A DNA stretch of 64,000 nucleotides from Welwitschia mirabilis (GCA_051453625.1 JBOZIK010000001.1:238960661-239024660); one strand, 5' to 3'. Positions 11,000 to 23,460 are shown, counted from the first letter of the stretch. Numbers and translations are program-made. Notes: generated by a model not told the origin, from the letters alone.

Positions 11000-11480
11000 A
11001 AAAGTAGTCATTAAGAAAGGTATCATTAATGGAAAGGAATTCATGAAAATTATGTTTAGTTATGCATGAAATATAATCTACAACAAGATCATAAAAACCA
11101 TTTTTATCTTTGATTTTCAAATCAAATTCCTACAAGAGTATAATCAATTTCATTAATCTAGTCTTAGAATCCTTTTTAGCAAAAAGGTATCTAAGGATCA
11201 AGTGATCTATGTAGATGATTACCTTAGAACTAAGAAGATACTACCTAATTTTTCCTACAAAAAGGAATATGATGAGATGCTCATTTTTAGTAGTAGGATA
11301 GTTTAGTTAGTTGTTGCTTAATATTTTACTTATGTAAAAGATCATAATTGGTTAGTTATCTATTGTGTGTTCTAATACAACAGCAACAACATTATCACTA
11401 GAATCATACATGAATTTAAAGAGTGATTTCCAATAAAGTGGTTGAATGATAGATTTGGTGGTAAGTTTTCATTTGAGGTC
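11000..11480 (-). pseudogene. RNase H remnant, gypsy element A
   Basis: The minus strand gives VIIYIDHLILRYLFAKKDSK (11222-11163), with the catalytic Asp-His pair of the T-D-H block kept. Then follow EFDLKIKDKNGF and a degenerate V-V-D-Y-I in the place of V-A-D-H-L, and EFLSINDTFLND (near 11030). That last block is typical of the RNase H-integrase linker in this lineage. It lies between RT and integrase as expected. Confidence 0.8.
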
Positions 11481-11559
11481 ATTAAAATCTTAACAACACT
11501 CATGATTCTAATTAAAATATGTATCTTTACTCAAGAGGCTATGAAGAAGTTTGAAATTT

Positions 11560-12620
11560 TTTCTAAAGTGTTTCACAAACCTACTATACTAACCTACATA
11601 TCCTGAAATGAATCTAATCTATTTTTGTAGAGTAGGTAGGTACGTAATTAATGGAACTTTTATAAGATGAACTTGAATTCGCTTTCAAAAAATAATGTAT
11701 CCTAAATCTAATGCACTTATTTACCATAAAATAATATTTATATCAATTTAGCGCAAGGAATTTTTTCATGCATCGAGTAAGGATAAGTTATAAATTATGA
11801 AGACAATGATTAAAATAGATTACATAAATAGAGAAATCATTCATGAAAAATTCAATAAATGAACTATTAAATTAGGAAAAATTCCAAGCATACATTATTA
11901 AAATGTGATAGTGGCATTACACAGGCTAAATGACATTTGTTTATAGGTGAAGGTTCCATATGAAAGGTAATAGTAATTTTATCTTGATTCTTGATAGCAA
12001 TTTCTATTTGGTTATAACCCAAATATCAATCCAAAAAATAGTAAAAAGAGTATCCAATAAGTTATTTTCAATTTAGTCATAGAATGAGAGAGGGAAATGT
12101 GCCTTTATTAAAATAATGTTAAGTTTCCTATAATATATATATATTCTCAATTTAATAATGGACTTAGTAGGGATACGTTTGTTATGCTCATTTGGCACCA
12201 TAAAAATTCTTGATTTTTTTTACTACTATTTATATTAGAGTTCTTACTCACTATTCAAACATTGAATAGATAATTCCATTATCTATAAGCTTGATTACTT
12301 TATTTTTCACAACTTATTTCAAGATTGAATTAATTCTACATTAATCTTTAATGGATGATTTAAGATTTTCTTCTAAGTAGATGTAGAATATACCAATGCT
12401 AGGGTTAATTCATCTAATATCAGAAAGAGTTCATCCAATTATCGTATTTATGTTTTCTTAAGAATTTTAGCATTCAATTTCTTTTGATAAGATAAAGAAA
12501 AATTAATTACTACTAAAAAAGTAGCATGATCTCCTAACAAGGCATACTTAAAATCATTAGAAAAAAATTTAAGCTCAATGAAGCCTTTCTCTTATGTGAT
12601 GATGCTAGTTTTCTCTTCTA
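11560..12620 (-). pseudogene. Reverse transcriptase remnant, gypsy element A
   Basis: The minus-strand frame begins with ELKFFSNDFKYALLGD (12579-12532), the conserved linker between protease and RT in Athila-type elements. The RT blocks then follow: YLGYNQIEIAIKNQDKITIT, NKCHLACVMPLSHFNNVC and FMNDFSIY (11846-11823). The active site F-M-D-D has become F-M-N-D by a GAT-to-AAT change. Stops interrupt several blocks. The sequence is nearly full length. Confidence 0.85.
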
Positions 12621-12689
12621 GGGAATGATCTAAAGTATGGTCATCATAAAGGTGAGTAGAATATTATTGATGGATATGAAGGCCTTGTA

Positions 12690-13030
12690 TTTTATTCACA
12701 TGTTCTATTTCATCATCACTAGAAGGTAGTTTCATGAAATTAAAAACATTTAACTCTTTTGTCATATGGTTAAAAGATATTTTTATTAAACGATTCCTAT
12801 AGTTAATTAAGGCATTAGAGCTTGTTAAAAAAGATATTCCTAAGATGATAAGAACTTACTGATGGGTCATGTTCTCCATACAAAAATCCACAAAATTCAT
12901 CACCCTAACAATGAAATATTTAATTGCACATAATGGATGTTTTAAGGAATTATCACCAAGTCAAGTTTTAAGATTGATATTTTTTAGCCCTTTCAAGGTT
13001 AATTGTTCATAAGTATTATAAGGAACTTTG
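12690..13030 (-). pseudogene. Protease remnant, gypsy element A
   Basis: The minus strand gives LIILGISFLTSSNALINYRN (12858-12799), matching the conserved C-terminal block of gypsy proteases (I-L-G-R-P-F-L-x-T), followed by ELNVFNFMKLPSSDDE. Upstream, LKHPLCAIKYFIVRVMNF fits the preceding strand. The D-x-G-A active site was not found with confidence. It lies directly upstream of RT. Confidence 0.7.
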
Positions 13031-13599
13031 TGTAAGAAAGAATTATGTTAATTTCTTCTAAGAGAGAAATGTTTTTTTCAACTTTTTAAAAGATTTATAA
13101 TACCTCATACTATTTTTCATAATGGTTTTCTTTCTAAGTTATTAAGGGAAGGGTATAGATTCTTTGTAAGTGTGTAATGACTTTTCTAATTTCTTTACCA
13201 TTATATCATTCTCTTTAGTATCTAAGGATGTTGCTTTCTTTCATCTTAATTTTTCTTTATCTGATTATTGAACTCTTTCCCACTTCTAAGATGAATGAGC
13301 TTGATTTCTACAATTTGGTAAGATTATAATACTTCCATGAGTCTAATACATTTTAGTTTAACTATGAATTCATGGGGAGTTTATTAAGTTCTCTTTAATT
13401 TAAAGAAGAGATAATTTAGATTGTGATTTTCTCAAGCTTATTAAGGGAGAAAGGGTATTATTGCATTATATGTTTGAGATTGATCAAGATGAAGGATTGT
13501 TGCTTAAGAGCTTGTTCATAGTTATGGATAATTTGGATTTGGATTTCCATTATTTTCATTAATGGTTCCTTAAAAGGAGTATATGATAATGTTATTTGT

Positions 13600-14760
13600 A
13601 ATTTAATTAAAAGGATAAGAGAAAGATGATAAAAATGATTTTTTAGTTCACTTTTATGGCTTTAATTATATGAATTATCATATTTCAAAGAAACTTTGGG
13701 ATGGTTCCTCCACCCATGGTTGTAGGTACTTGAATATGAGTTATTTTTCTGATTATACCAATGATGTCTTACATATTAACTTATTTATTTACTATATGTT
13801 AAAATAGAAATATTAAAGGATACTTAGCTATTTCATGTAGGTATATGTACAAGATAAAGTACTTATGGCTAAAGGTTAAAGGTTTATATGGGGTGAAAAA
13901 GGATTCTACACTTATTATTAACTTATTTATCCTATTATTGACCTTAAAATTATTATGCACTTTAAACACCCTAGTCAAATTTATTAGAATTCTAGGATCT
14001 AGATAATTCACTTAGTGTTTTTCTATTTCTAGAGATTTCAGATTAAGGAAATTCTNNNNNNNNNNNNNNNNNNNNNNNNNNNNNNNNNNNNNNNNNNNNN
14101 NNNNNNNNNNNNNNNNNNNNNNNNNNNNNNNNNNNNNNNNNNNNNNNNNNNNNNNTTTTTCTATTTCTAGAGATTTCAGATTAAGAAAATTCTAAACTTT
14201 ATCTAGTAGAAGGCTTAGGAAACTACCTCTACTCATTATTTAAACTAGTTACCTATTATTTGTTGAAAAATCTATCATTTAAAAAAACTAATTACTTCCC
14301 TTTATTTAAATCCATATCAGTGTCATTTTTGAAGTATGTCCTTAAATCCCTCTAAGACTTCTGAGAAGGTTTATGATTTTTTTGTTGATAGTTCATAATA
14401 TCTTACCTTAAATAATTGATTTTATGATTCTAGAATAATTTTAAAATAAAATATTTATTTGGATCATTCCAAGTTATGATGAATAGAGATTTAAAGGTAT
14501 AAAGCCAATATTTAGCTTTCTTCTTAAGGGAGTATGAAAAAATAATAAGTCTTAAGTATGACATAGGTATTAGGGTACTTAGATATAGTAGAGAAAATAG
14601 ACTTGAATTCTTTAAGATTTAGGTAGAGGTATTCTAATTCTAGGCCATGAAAATGGAGAACTAACTATATGATGAATGACTTAAACTTTTGCCTATCTAT
14701 TATTGATGATTGAAATATGCATGAAGAGATATTTAAGCATTAAGGTTAAAACTAATCATG
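13600..14760 (-). pseudogene. Gag remnant, gypsy element A
   Basis: At 13755-13690 the minus strand reads NSYSSTYNHGWRNHPKF, a diagnostic Gag motif of the Athila/Tat group. Farther upstream (14480-14380) SWNDPNKYFILKLF followed by INYLRDIMNYQQ matches the retrotransposon Gag capsid core. A 100-N gap with duplicated flanks lies inside (14056-14155). Gag would form the particle and bind RNA. The N-terminus is not defined; it probably starts nearer 15.4 kb. Confidence 0.7.
14056..14155. other. Assembly gap, exactly 100 N, with duplicated flanks
   Basis: Bases 14018-14055 recur as 14156-14193 with about one difference. Confidence 0.95.
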
Positions 14761-15822
14761 AAGGATTTTCTTAGGAAAGTTGTTGGAGTAACTCTATGAT
14801 GTATTTTAGCTAGTATTTCTAGTTGCTTACTGACTAAGATAGTAGGTAATTAGATTGCTTAATAATTTGTCATTTGACCATGGTATGTTATTATTAAAAA
14901 GATGCTAAAAGCTATATTGGAAACTTGGATTTAATTATTGAGAGGTTTAATATTGTTCTCCTTAGGTATCATTGTGAGGCTAACTTCTAAGAAGTATCTA
15001 TTCTTCATTGCTATTAATAGTAGGATCCATGCTTTACATAAAAGGTATTCTAATCAAGCAACCTAATATATCTTAGATTCAACAAATACATATTTTAAAA
15101 CTTTTTTAGATTAGGTCAAAATGATAAAAATGTTTCTAATGGATCACAAAGATCTCAAGAATAATTTTAAACAATTTTATAGAAAAAAAGGTTAACAGTG
15201 TTGATCATGAAAGGTAATGACATTGGTTTATTTAAGAGTTATAGTGTTAGGAAAATAACATAGGTTTGCAAGATTTATGAAAAATGTTCAAAGTTATAGG
15301 GTTATAGAAAAAGTTAAAAGAAATCAAAATGACAACATACTTAAAATAAAATATAAATAGAAATAAATCATAAATATCATTTTTATTTTTAGATATTTTT
15401 AATAAAAAATTATAAGATGAAATAGAAATAAAAACTTAACCATTGAATAAAATTCATAGCAAAAAAATCACAAAAGAAAGGGGTTTTATATTAGCTTTTT
15501 TACCACCTTATTTTTTAGTTGTAAACTATAAAAAAATCATTAGATCTAAAATGTGAAATATTTAATATAAAAAATGTTGTTCAAATTAGAGTGAAAAAAT
15601 AAATAAAACTCTAAAAATGAATATTTCAGGTATCAGTCGAATGGACCAGTATCAACCACTGGAAAGAAATTAAAATGAAATAACACTCAAAAGAAAGAAG
15701 AAGTAGTTTGGATTTCACTAGAGTAGATCAGCAACAATTACTAAAATAACTTAAAATAAAAACTAAAATAAAAATTTATAAGAAAGTAAAATATGCTCTT
15801 CTTGAGAAGATACTATTCCATT
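14761..15822 (-). other. Leader and N-terminal gag region of element A, not resolved
   Basis: It lies between the primer site and the recognisable Gag core of A. It is very AT-rich. No motif could be assigned. By analogy with family members it should hold the untranslated leader and the Gag N-terminus. Confidence 0.4.
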
Positions 15823-15844
15823 ATCCTTGGCAATAATACCAAAA
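15823..15844 (-). other. Primer-binding site (tRNA-Asp type), element A
   Basis: The minus strand reads TTTTGGTATTATTGCCAAGG next to the LTR. It differs from the tRNA-Asp site mainly by C-to-T and G-to-A changes. Confidence 0.75.
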
Positions 15845-17190
15845 TCTATTTATTAATTAGTATAGTTAAACTAAAATAAATTGAGTGAAATTCAATATCA
15901 TTCTTCCATAGGGATAACTAAGGTAAACTTACTAAAATGTTACACAAAATTATGAAATTCAAAACAAAATCAAAACAAAATGGGAAAATTTAAAAGTTGA
16001 TAATTTTGATCAATTATAATTATAGAGGTAAGAAAATAAATAAGCTTTAAAGTTCTATCTTTCCTTGTCCAATAGAGCACCTTCACTCTATTGATATCTT
16101 AGAATTTTATAAAACATAGTTTAAATTATTAAGTCATGACAGCTTGAATCATGATGATATAATTTCATTCACTACATGAATGTTAGTGAATTCAATAGGT
16201 ACTTAATCCTTTATATCCCTTTCATAAGTATAGAAAATAAATACAATATTATTTAAATTTAATCAAATAAAAATAACTATAACCAACTAATTTAAGGAAT
16301 TTACTCATTATCAATAGCACTTTAATCATATGATTTTAATTAAGTATTATAAGTACAAATCTATTTGTAAATTAAAATGAAAAAATAAATATTAAATCAG
16401 GAAAGTACATTACATTAAAGAAAGAATATGAAACTAGTGTAGACTTCTCAAACTAGCCTTGGAACAAGTGTATTCCTAAATATGTTTCTTAAAAGCCATG
16501 TTAACTATGACACTCTAAGGATTTCTACTATGTTTACCAATCAAAGGATCCTTACAAATGAGGACTCAAGGCCATTTTATAGGTGATTATAAGAAGGAAA
16601 TGGTCAGAAAGATCTAGATTATAGTGGTAGATGAAAGATTATAAAGTTTATTATGTAGCTTTAAATAGAGTCTTTATCTTCTTACATGAGATAGATATTT
16701 TCATAATAAGTTCAACATGTAGTTATTGGGTTATGATGATTATATTATCTAATCTAATTATCATGTGTTTTCAACATCACTTCATATGATACTATTACAT
16801 GTTACTACTTGTCTTTCATGTGATTATCATATGTCATTGAAGATGTTTTTTATTACTAATGTGGTAACTGATTAAACACATAACTATATTTTGCTTAATT
16901 TTTCATTACAATTCAATAATGTAACTTTTAAAGTGTTTCTTCAAAGGACTAGTAGTGCAAGTAATCTAGATGATGGTGCCGACAATTTTAACTAAATGAT
17001 CCTCAACTTTTATCATGTCATTTGGAATATGGTAAATAACCTGAAAATGTCATGATAAGATGATAAGTTTATAAATAATTTTTTAAAGGAGAGGAAGACA
17101 TAATTATATGATAAAATTATTATTTTAATATCTATATTTGAGATAAATTAGTTAGATAACTTGGTATAAATGTTAATTTTTGCATGTTAA
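15845..17190 (-). repeat. 5' LTR of gypsy element A
   Basis: It is collinear with 8529-9815 and with the fragment at 46480-47390. It ends ATGTTAATTTTTGCATGTTAA. The family B LTRs end in a very similar way (TGTCAATTTTTGC then TTATCA), which suggests families A and B are related. Confidence 0.75.
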
Positions 17191-17699
17191 TAGTTTTAAT
17201 GAAGATTTAATCATTATATAGATTTCTAAGTAGAATTTGCATGATGAATTCATGATTCCAAAGGGATAGAAAAAGAAAAAAATCAAAGCTCATTGGAATC
17301 TAGGAAAGATAACTACAAACGTCTTCAAATTGAAAAAATCTATATTGAAGACATTTATTAGAAATAAAGACATTTATAACATTGAAGATACCTATCCTAT
17401 AAAATAATATAAATAAAAATATCTATTAGATTTTGAAAACTAGCCATTTATAGCCATTGGAAAATGTTCAAATTACTTAAAATGGTTATCTCAATAGGGT
17501 AATAAATGAGATTACTTTAGAAGTATAAAAGGCATAAAGAAGGAAATCTGAAGAATTTTGGTAATATCAATTTTAAAAATATATAGAATTAAATTAGTTG
17601 AACTTATTGACAATGAAATCATACTAAAGACATCTGTTAATGCAATGCTAATCTACTACAACTACTACTACTCTGATTTTTGATTTGTGTAATAACTAT
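17191..17699 (+). repeat. Possible middle segment of the LTR of copia element D
   Basis: It is non-coding and contains the GAAGACAT-type motifs also seen at 8310-8480. Its right edge ends in ACTAT, which recurs at 30456-30460, so it was contiguous with 30461 onward before element E inserted. Confidence 0.5.
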
Positions 17700-19046
17700 T
17701 GAGTTATTATCTACCCATTTGATGTCAAACTAATCTTTTTTGTTTAGCAAAACATGTTGAATCTTGTGAAAAATATTAATTATTACAAATCATAAGTTAA
17801 AACAATTTCTCACATTTTAATCTTGAATCTATTAAGTGTTTATATCCTTCTAAGGAGTCAATCGGACTTCTAAGGAGTCGACCACATTTGAAGCTTATTC
17901 AAAAATGAACTAATTTTAAAGGGGTAAACTAAATACATAAAGGGTCAATCACGCTTGTGCATTTGATACTTTATAGCCAATCATCAAGGGATTAATTGGA
18001 TTCCTAAGGGGTTGACTAGACTTGAGCATTAATACTTTATAGTTGATCATCAAGGAATCAATCAGATTCATGACGGTTTAATCAAACTGGGAGTGGCATT
18101 CACCCTTTTATCAATAAGGAGTTGACCAAACATTTTTGGGGTTGATTGGACTTGGATCAAAAGACATTGCTGTATTTTTTCTTGACCAAGGGGATGACTA
18201 GATAAATATGTAGATGACCAGACAAGCTTCAATTAAACCTTGAGGGATTCACTAGACATGAATTCCTAAGAAACAGAAGTTAACCAAAAGAATGTTAGGA
18301 TGACTAACTTTAGTAATGACACTAGATTTGGCAACTAAATTTTTAAGGGGTTAATTGGTTGTGATGAAAATAGGATTTTTTCTAACCATTATGAGTTTAT
18401 TTTATGTCCATTAGAATATCTTTTTACTTGTAAAAATCCTAAAAGTCTTTCACTAAATATTTTCCAAGAGTCAAAATCACTACATACTTTTGAATCTTTT
18501 TGAAATCAATTGTTGTACTCATTAGCATGTCCTACCTGATTAAAGACAAGCCAAGAACTATTAGTATCTTTGCATACTTCATTAAATCAGTTGCACTCTA
18601 TGCTTTTGAATTGTACCATATTCTGAAGTATTGTATTAATATCATTCTTGAGCTAAAAATGGGGTGAAACCTATGCATTTTAGCATACCAGTATCACCTC
18701 TTTGCTTTCTTATAAAAGGTTGAAACTGAGCCTTAAAAAAGTTCATTTGTAAAGGTTATGGCTAAATCTAGAATATCTAAAAAGAGATTAGTAAAGATCT
18801 GGATTAGGTTTGGATAGAAGCTGATCATCAAAAGTGGAGTAGGGGTTTTTTTTAAACCACTATAAATCTTGTGTGCTTCTCATTAGTGTTTCTACACCTT
18901 ATATTCTTTAATTTTTCAAAATAGTTTTAGTTTAGTTACACAAGTTTTTAATGTTCATTTCAAGAAAAGGTATTTTTATAAAGTTATTTGATTAAATTTT
19001 TAAAATCCTATTCACCCCTCCCTTCTCTAGGATTCACAATTTAACA
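17700..19046 (+). repeat. 5' LTR of copia element E
   Basis: It starts TGAGTTATTA and ends TTTAACA; length 1347. It matches 28229-30455 along its length once the duplicated gap there is collapsed. It contains repeated GGxxTTGAC-like and AAGGGGTCGAC-like segments (17850-18350) that occur several times with variation, also in the right LTR. Confidence 0.9.
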
Positions 19047-19048
19047 TT

Positions 19049-19060
19049 TGGTATTAGAAC
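19049..19060 (+). other. Primer-binding site (tRNA-Met type), element E
   Basis: It reads TGGTATTAGAAC, two bases after the LTR. The usual copia site is TGGTATCAGAGC; the two differences are C-to-T and G-to-A. Confidence 0.85.
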
Positions 19061-19089
19061 TTGGTAGATTACATGTTAGGTCCTTACAA

Positions 19090-20436
19090 GTCTAGACTTT
19101 AACACCCAAAAATGAGTGATCCTTTTAGATGGTTTTTTCACTAGTTATCTACACATATTTAATGGATTAAACTATGTGTATTGGAAATCCCAAATGAGAA
19201 TCTTCCTTAGATCCCTTGATGTGGACATTGAAGAGGTCATTTACAATGGATATACTATGTCTACTCTAACTAAAACCAATGCCCATGATAATACCATTGT
19301 AGTTCCATAAACCTAAGACCAATGAACCCTAATTTATATATTTAAATCTACCATAGATGCTTGTGCTATTAATGCCATTTTTTGTTTAGCTTATGTAGAC
19401 AAGTTTAAAAGGATTATAAATTATGAACATGTAAAAAAAGCATGAGACATTCTTGAAGTTGCACATAAAGGGACATCCATTGTCAGGTAGGTCAAACTCT
19501 AAATTATTATTTCCAAATTTGAAGACATTCATATGGATGAGGAGAAGACTTTACAGGAAACCTTTACTAAACTTTCTAACATCATAAATTTCATGAAAAT
19601 TCTAGGTGAAAGAATGAATAAGGCAAAGGTGATTCAAAAAGTGCTAAAATCCCTTCCAAAATGATTTAAGATAAAAGTCATTACAATCAAATAAAACAAG
19701 AATATCAACATGATGGTACTTGAAGAATTACAAGGTAATTTTAAAAATTATGAATTAAAATTTTTTAAAGATTAAAAAAAAAGATATTACTTTAAAATGT
19801 ATGCAAGAAGAATATAAGGCAGAAAAATTAGATGAAGATCTTGATGATGATGAAGTTAATCTACTAAAAAGAAGATTTAACAAATTTTTACATATAAGAA
19901 AGAAAGAAGGAGAACCAAGTAGAGAAACAAAAAAAGATCACTCAAAGTTTACAAAATATCAAAACAAAAAGAAAGACATCCAATGTTATGCATGTAAAGG
20001 CTTTGGACACATGACAAATGAGTTTCCAAATAATAAGAGAGAATAAAAAAAGTTAAAGACATTTTCATTCATTACTACATGCGATAATGTGGATGAGGAT
20101 GATGACAATTGTTTCATCCAAGATTCAGATGGAGACTTAAAGCTCTCCTTCATGGTAATTATGCCTCCATTACAGAACCTGCCTAGCACATCTCAACCTA
20201 ATGATTTAAACTTCATTCAAGAAGATCATAATGAGATCTAAGACATGTATCACAAACTTTTGACAAAGCACATTAATAATTTGAATAAGATTGTAAAAAC
20301 TCTTACTAAAGAAAATGAGAAAATGAAAATAAAGTACAAAGTGATTAGATATAAAAATTGTGATCTTACACTAGAGGTAAAGAACTTATTAGATTTTGTT
20401 AATAAATTTCTTAGTGGTTTAACTAAATTAAAATAA
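19090..20436 (+). pseudogene. Gag remnant, copia element E
   Basis: The N-terminal part reads IFNGLNYVYWKSQMRIFLRS (19155-19215), the usual opening of SIRE-type Gag. The middle (19340-19780) is stop-ridden but keeps EDIHMDEEKTLQETFTKLSN. The segment 19801-20046 is open for 81 codons and ends in a zinc knuckle, CYACKGFGHMTNEF. Its last Cys is Phe, so the CCHC finger is broken. A charged coiled-coil-like stretch follows at 20245-20436 (MYHKLLTKHINNLNKIVKTL), as in SIRE Gag proteins with long C-terminal extensions. Gag would form the RNA-packaging particle. Confidence 0.8.
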
Positions 20437-20519
20437 ATGTTTGGAATATGAAACTAGCTCATGATAAAATAGGTATTGGTTTCATTACCCAAAGATTACA
20501 ACATTAGAAAATTCAGGTA

Positions 20520-21473
20520 ACTTGGCAAAATAAGTTTATTTCTAAAGTTACATGTCATTTTTGTTACAAATCAAGTCCTTCAAAGTTATTTTTTAATGCC
20601 AAGAAATTAATGTTATTTTCCAATTTAGTTAGTGCCTTTCCATTTAAATTTGTTCTAAGAGAAGGTATATCACATTAATATAAAAGGAGTAAGTAGATGA
20701 AAGCTAATGATTTGAAAAGTTCTTTGATTCAAATAGCTTTTAAGATTTCAAATGGCAGAAGAAAGTATTTGAACTATGGTTTTTCTCAGCATATGACAAG
20801 CGACAAGTATAGATTTAAATAGCTGAATAACTTTAATGAAGGAGAAGTTACTTTCAATGATAGTGGAAGAGCCAAATTTAAAGGAATCGGATGAATCAAT
20901 AGAGGTAACTTACCTAAAATAAATGAAATTTTGTATGTGAATGATTTGAAGAATAATTTACTTACTATTAGTTAAATTGATGAAAAAGGTCATAAGTTTG
21001 TTTTTGATAGTACTAAATATGAAGTTATGCATGGCAAAATGANNNNNNNNNNNNNNNNNNNNNNNNNNNNNNNNNNNNNNNNNNNNNNNNNNNNNNNNNN
21101 NNNNNNNNNNNNNNNNNNNNNNNNNNNNNNNNNNNNNNNNNNNNNNNNNNNNNNNNNNNNNNNNNNNNNNNNNNNNNNNNNNNNNNNNNNNNNNNNNNNN
21201 NNNNNNNNNNNNNNNNNNNNNNNNNNNNNNNNNNNNNNNNNNNNNNNNNNNNNNNNNNNNNNNNNNNNNNNNNNNNNNNNNNNNNNNNNNNNNNNNNNNN
21301 NNNNNNNNNNNNNNNNNNNNNNNNNNNNNNNNNNNNNNNNNNNNNNNNNNNNNNNNNNNNNNNNNNNNTGAATGATTTGAATAATAATTTACTTACTATT
21401 AGTTAAATTGATGACAAAGGTCATAATTTTGTTTTTGATAGTACTAAATATGAAGTTATGCATGGCAAAATGA
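20520..21473 (+). pseudogene. Protease remnant, copia element E (gap inside)
   Basis: A second Cys pair (VTCHFCYKSS, near 20550) is followed at 20763 by KYLNYGFSQHMTSDKYRFK. In copia proteases this place holds W-Y-L-D-S-G-C-S-R-H-M-T; here the catalytic Asp-Ser-Gly is Asn-Tyr-Gly. It continues with EGEVTFNDSGRAKFKGIG and NDLKNNLLTIS, the usual protease tail. A 326-N run (21043-21368) interrupts it, flanked by a 105-base duplication, so the protease is probably single and continuous in reality. Confidence 0.85.
21043..21368. other. Assembly gap, 326 N, with duplicated flanks
   Basis: Bases 20938-21042 recur as 21369-21473 with about four differences. Confidence 0.95.
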
Positions 21474-21544
21474 TATTATTCTAAAAGAAAATATAATAGA
21501 TAATGTTTATATCATTTATCAAATAATTTATACTTATTATTTTT

Positions 21545-22487
21545 CTAATGTTAATCAAGAAGAGCTTTAGCATAAACATTTAGATCATGTGAATTATGAT
21601 CATTTGAAAATCATTATTAGAAATGAATTTATCAAAGGAATTTCAAAAATAAAAAAAAAAATAGTCTTTATTATATGTGCTAATAAAGAAAACAAATAAA
21701 AATATCATACAAAAGTAAAAACTAAGTTTCCACAACCATGCCTTTAGAACTTATTCATATCGACTTGGTAGGACCGGATCAATCTAAAGTTTAAAAGGTA
21801 AATGCTATTTTTTAGTCATGGTTGTTGATATCTCAAGATATACATGGATTTTCTTTATTTCAAATAAATCTAAAACATATAAACATTAGTTGAAATATGC
21901 ATCAAATTTCAAAATAAGAAAATCTTTACCATAGAGAAAATAAGAAGTGATCATGATGGTGAGTTTGAAAACCATTTATTTAAAAAGTATTCTGTTGATA
22001 ATGGTATTAATCATCAATTATTTACCCCTAAAATGCCTCAAAAAAATAGATATACTGAAAGAAAGAATAGAGTCCTCTAAGAAATGATAAGGAGGTTCCA
22101 AAATCTCTTTGGGTTGAAGCTATTAGTAATATGTGTTATATCATAAACAAAGTTTACCTTATACCTGGAATGGATAAAACACCTTATGTATTATTAAAAG
22201 GAAGATAACCTAACTTTTCTTATTTTAAAAGCTTTAAAAGTAAGTGTTATGTGTTGAAAGATAGAGAACAACTAAGTAAACTTAAATCTAAGGCTGATGA
22301 AGTAATATTTATAGGATATTCAACTAAAAGTAGAGCTTATCATGTTTTTAACAAGAGAAGCTTAACTATGAAAAAATTAATAAATGTACAAATGGATGAT
22401 ATTAGTACAAAATCCCTCCCTTTCAATGATGAAGAATACATATCTCTAAGTACCCCTACAATAAAAGAAACTTCTACTAAAAAATAA
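21545..22487 (+). pseudogene. Integrase remnant, copy 1, copia element E
   Basis: The pre-integrase zinc region reads ELHKHLDHVNYDHLK with a His-x4-His-like pattern, and one Cys of the CxxC survives at 21678 (IICANKEN). In the catalytic core, VMVVDISRYTWIFF keeps an Asp, IRSDHDGEFENHLF (near 21940) keeps the second Asp, and TERKNRVL (22055) keeps the Glu. The C-terminal part is open from 22251 to 22487 (SKADEVIFIGYSTKSRAYHV). Frameshifts separate the blocks. The three acidic residues are still readable, but no single frame joins them. Confidence 0.85.
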
Positions 22488-22679
22488 GAATAAGTTCTTA
22501 TAAAAGAAATCACTACTAAAAAGTTTAAAGAGGTAAAAAATCATCCTTTAGGTTTTATTATTAAAGAAGTTAGCTTATAGATAAGTACAAGGAACTCTAT
22601 GAAAAATTTCTGTTTCCAAATTTGTTATGTTTCATAAATTAAACCTAAGAAATTTGAAGAAGATAAATCCCATGAAAAA

Positions 22680-23460
22680 TAAATGATGGTCATACAAGAT
22701 GAGTTACACAATTTCAAAGAAATGATGTATGGAAGCTTGTTGAAAGGCTAAAGGACAAAAATATTATTGAGACTAAGTTCATCTTTAAGAACAAATATAA
22801 TGAAGAAAACAATGTCACTAAAAACAAAGTAAGATTAGTAGCACAATCCTACAATCAAATCAAAGGCATTAATGTAGGTGACATGTTTGCTCCATTTGTA
22901 AGGCTTGACAACATTAGAATGTTTTTATCTTATGTAGCCTTTAAGAATATCAAGGTGTACTAAATGAATGTAAATAATGCCTTCTTAAATAAAACCCTAA
23001 ATAAAGAAGTGTATGTAAAACAACCAAAATGGTTTATAGATCCTCATAAATCTGATCATGCTTATAGANNNNNNNNNNNNNNNNNNNNNNNNNNNNNNNN
23101 NNNNNNNNNNNNNNNNNNNNNNNNNNNNNNNNNNNNNNNNNNNNNNNNNNNNNNNNNNNNNNNNNNNNTGTACTAAATGAATGTAAAGAATGCCTTCTTA
23201 AATAAAACCCTAAATGAAGAAGTGTATGTAAAACAACCAAAATGGTTTATAGATCCTTATAAATCTGATCATGCTTATATACTTAAGAAGGCCTTGTATG
23301 GGTTAAAACAAGCTTCAAGAACTTGGTATGAAAAGCTAGCCACATTTCTAAATAAAAATGGTTATATTTGTAGGACATTAAATAAAATGTTGTTTCAAAA
23401 AGGATTTTATCATTATACAAATTTATCTGGATAATGTCATATTTAGTGCCTCTAATAAAG
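22680..23460 (+). pseudogene. Reverse transcriptase remnant, copy 1, copia element E
   Basis: Readable blocks are DELHNFKRNDVWKLVERLKD, KNKVRLVAQSYNQIKGINVG, then MNVNNAFLNKTLNKEVYVKQ, KKALYGLKQASRTWYEKL and IIQIYLDNVIFSAS. The Y-V-D-D active site is Y-L-D-N (23424-23435), a GAT-to-AAT change at the second Asp. The first catalytic Asp block Q-M-D-V-K-S-A-F-L-N reads MNVKNAFLN, so that Asp is also Asn. A 100-N gap at 23069-23168 is flanked by a 113-base duplication. Confidence 0.9.
23069..23168. other. Assembly gap, exactly 100 N, with duplicated flanks
   Basis: Bases 22956-23068 recur as 23169-23281 with a few differences. Confidence 0.95.

Larger units (their letters stand above)
8529..17190 (-). 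mobile_element. Athila-like Ty3/gypsy retrotransposon A (full length, degenerate)
   Basis: It is bounded by collinear LTR copies (8529-9815 and 15845-17190). A tRNA-Asp-type primer site lies on the minus strand beside the right LTR. Gag, protease, RT, RNase H and integrase remnants follow in that order on the minus strand. All genes carry stops. The LTRs differ by many substitutions and indels, so the insertion is old. It appears to lie inside the LTR of copia element D. A clear target duplication was not found. Confidence 0.8.

Noticed and set aside
13799-14011. 70-codon minus-strand frame
   Set aside because: It lies in A gag territory but matches no Gag block; probably a chance frame.
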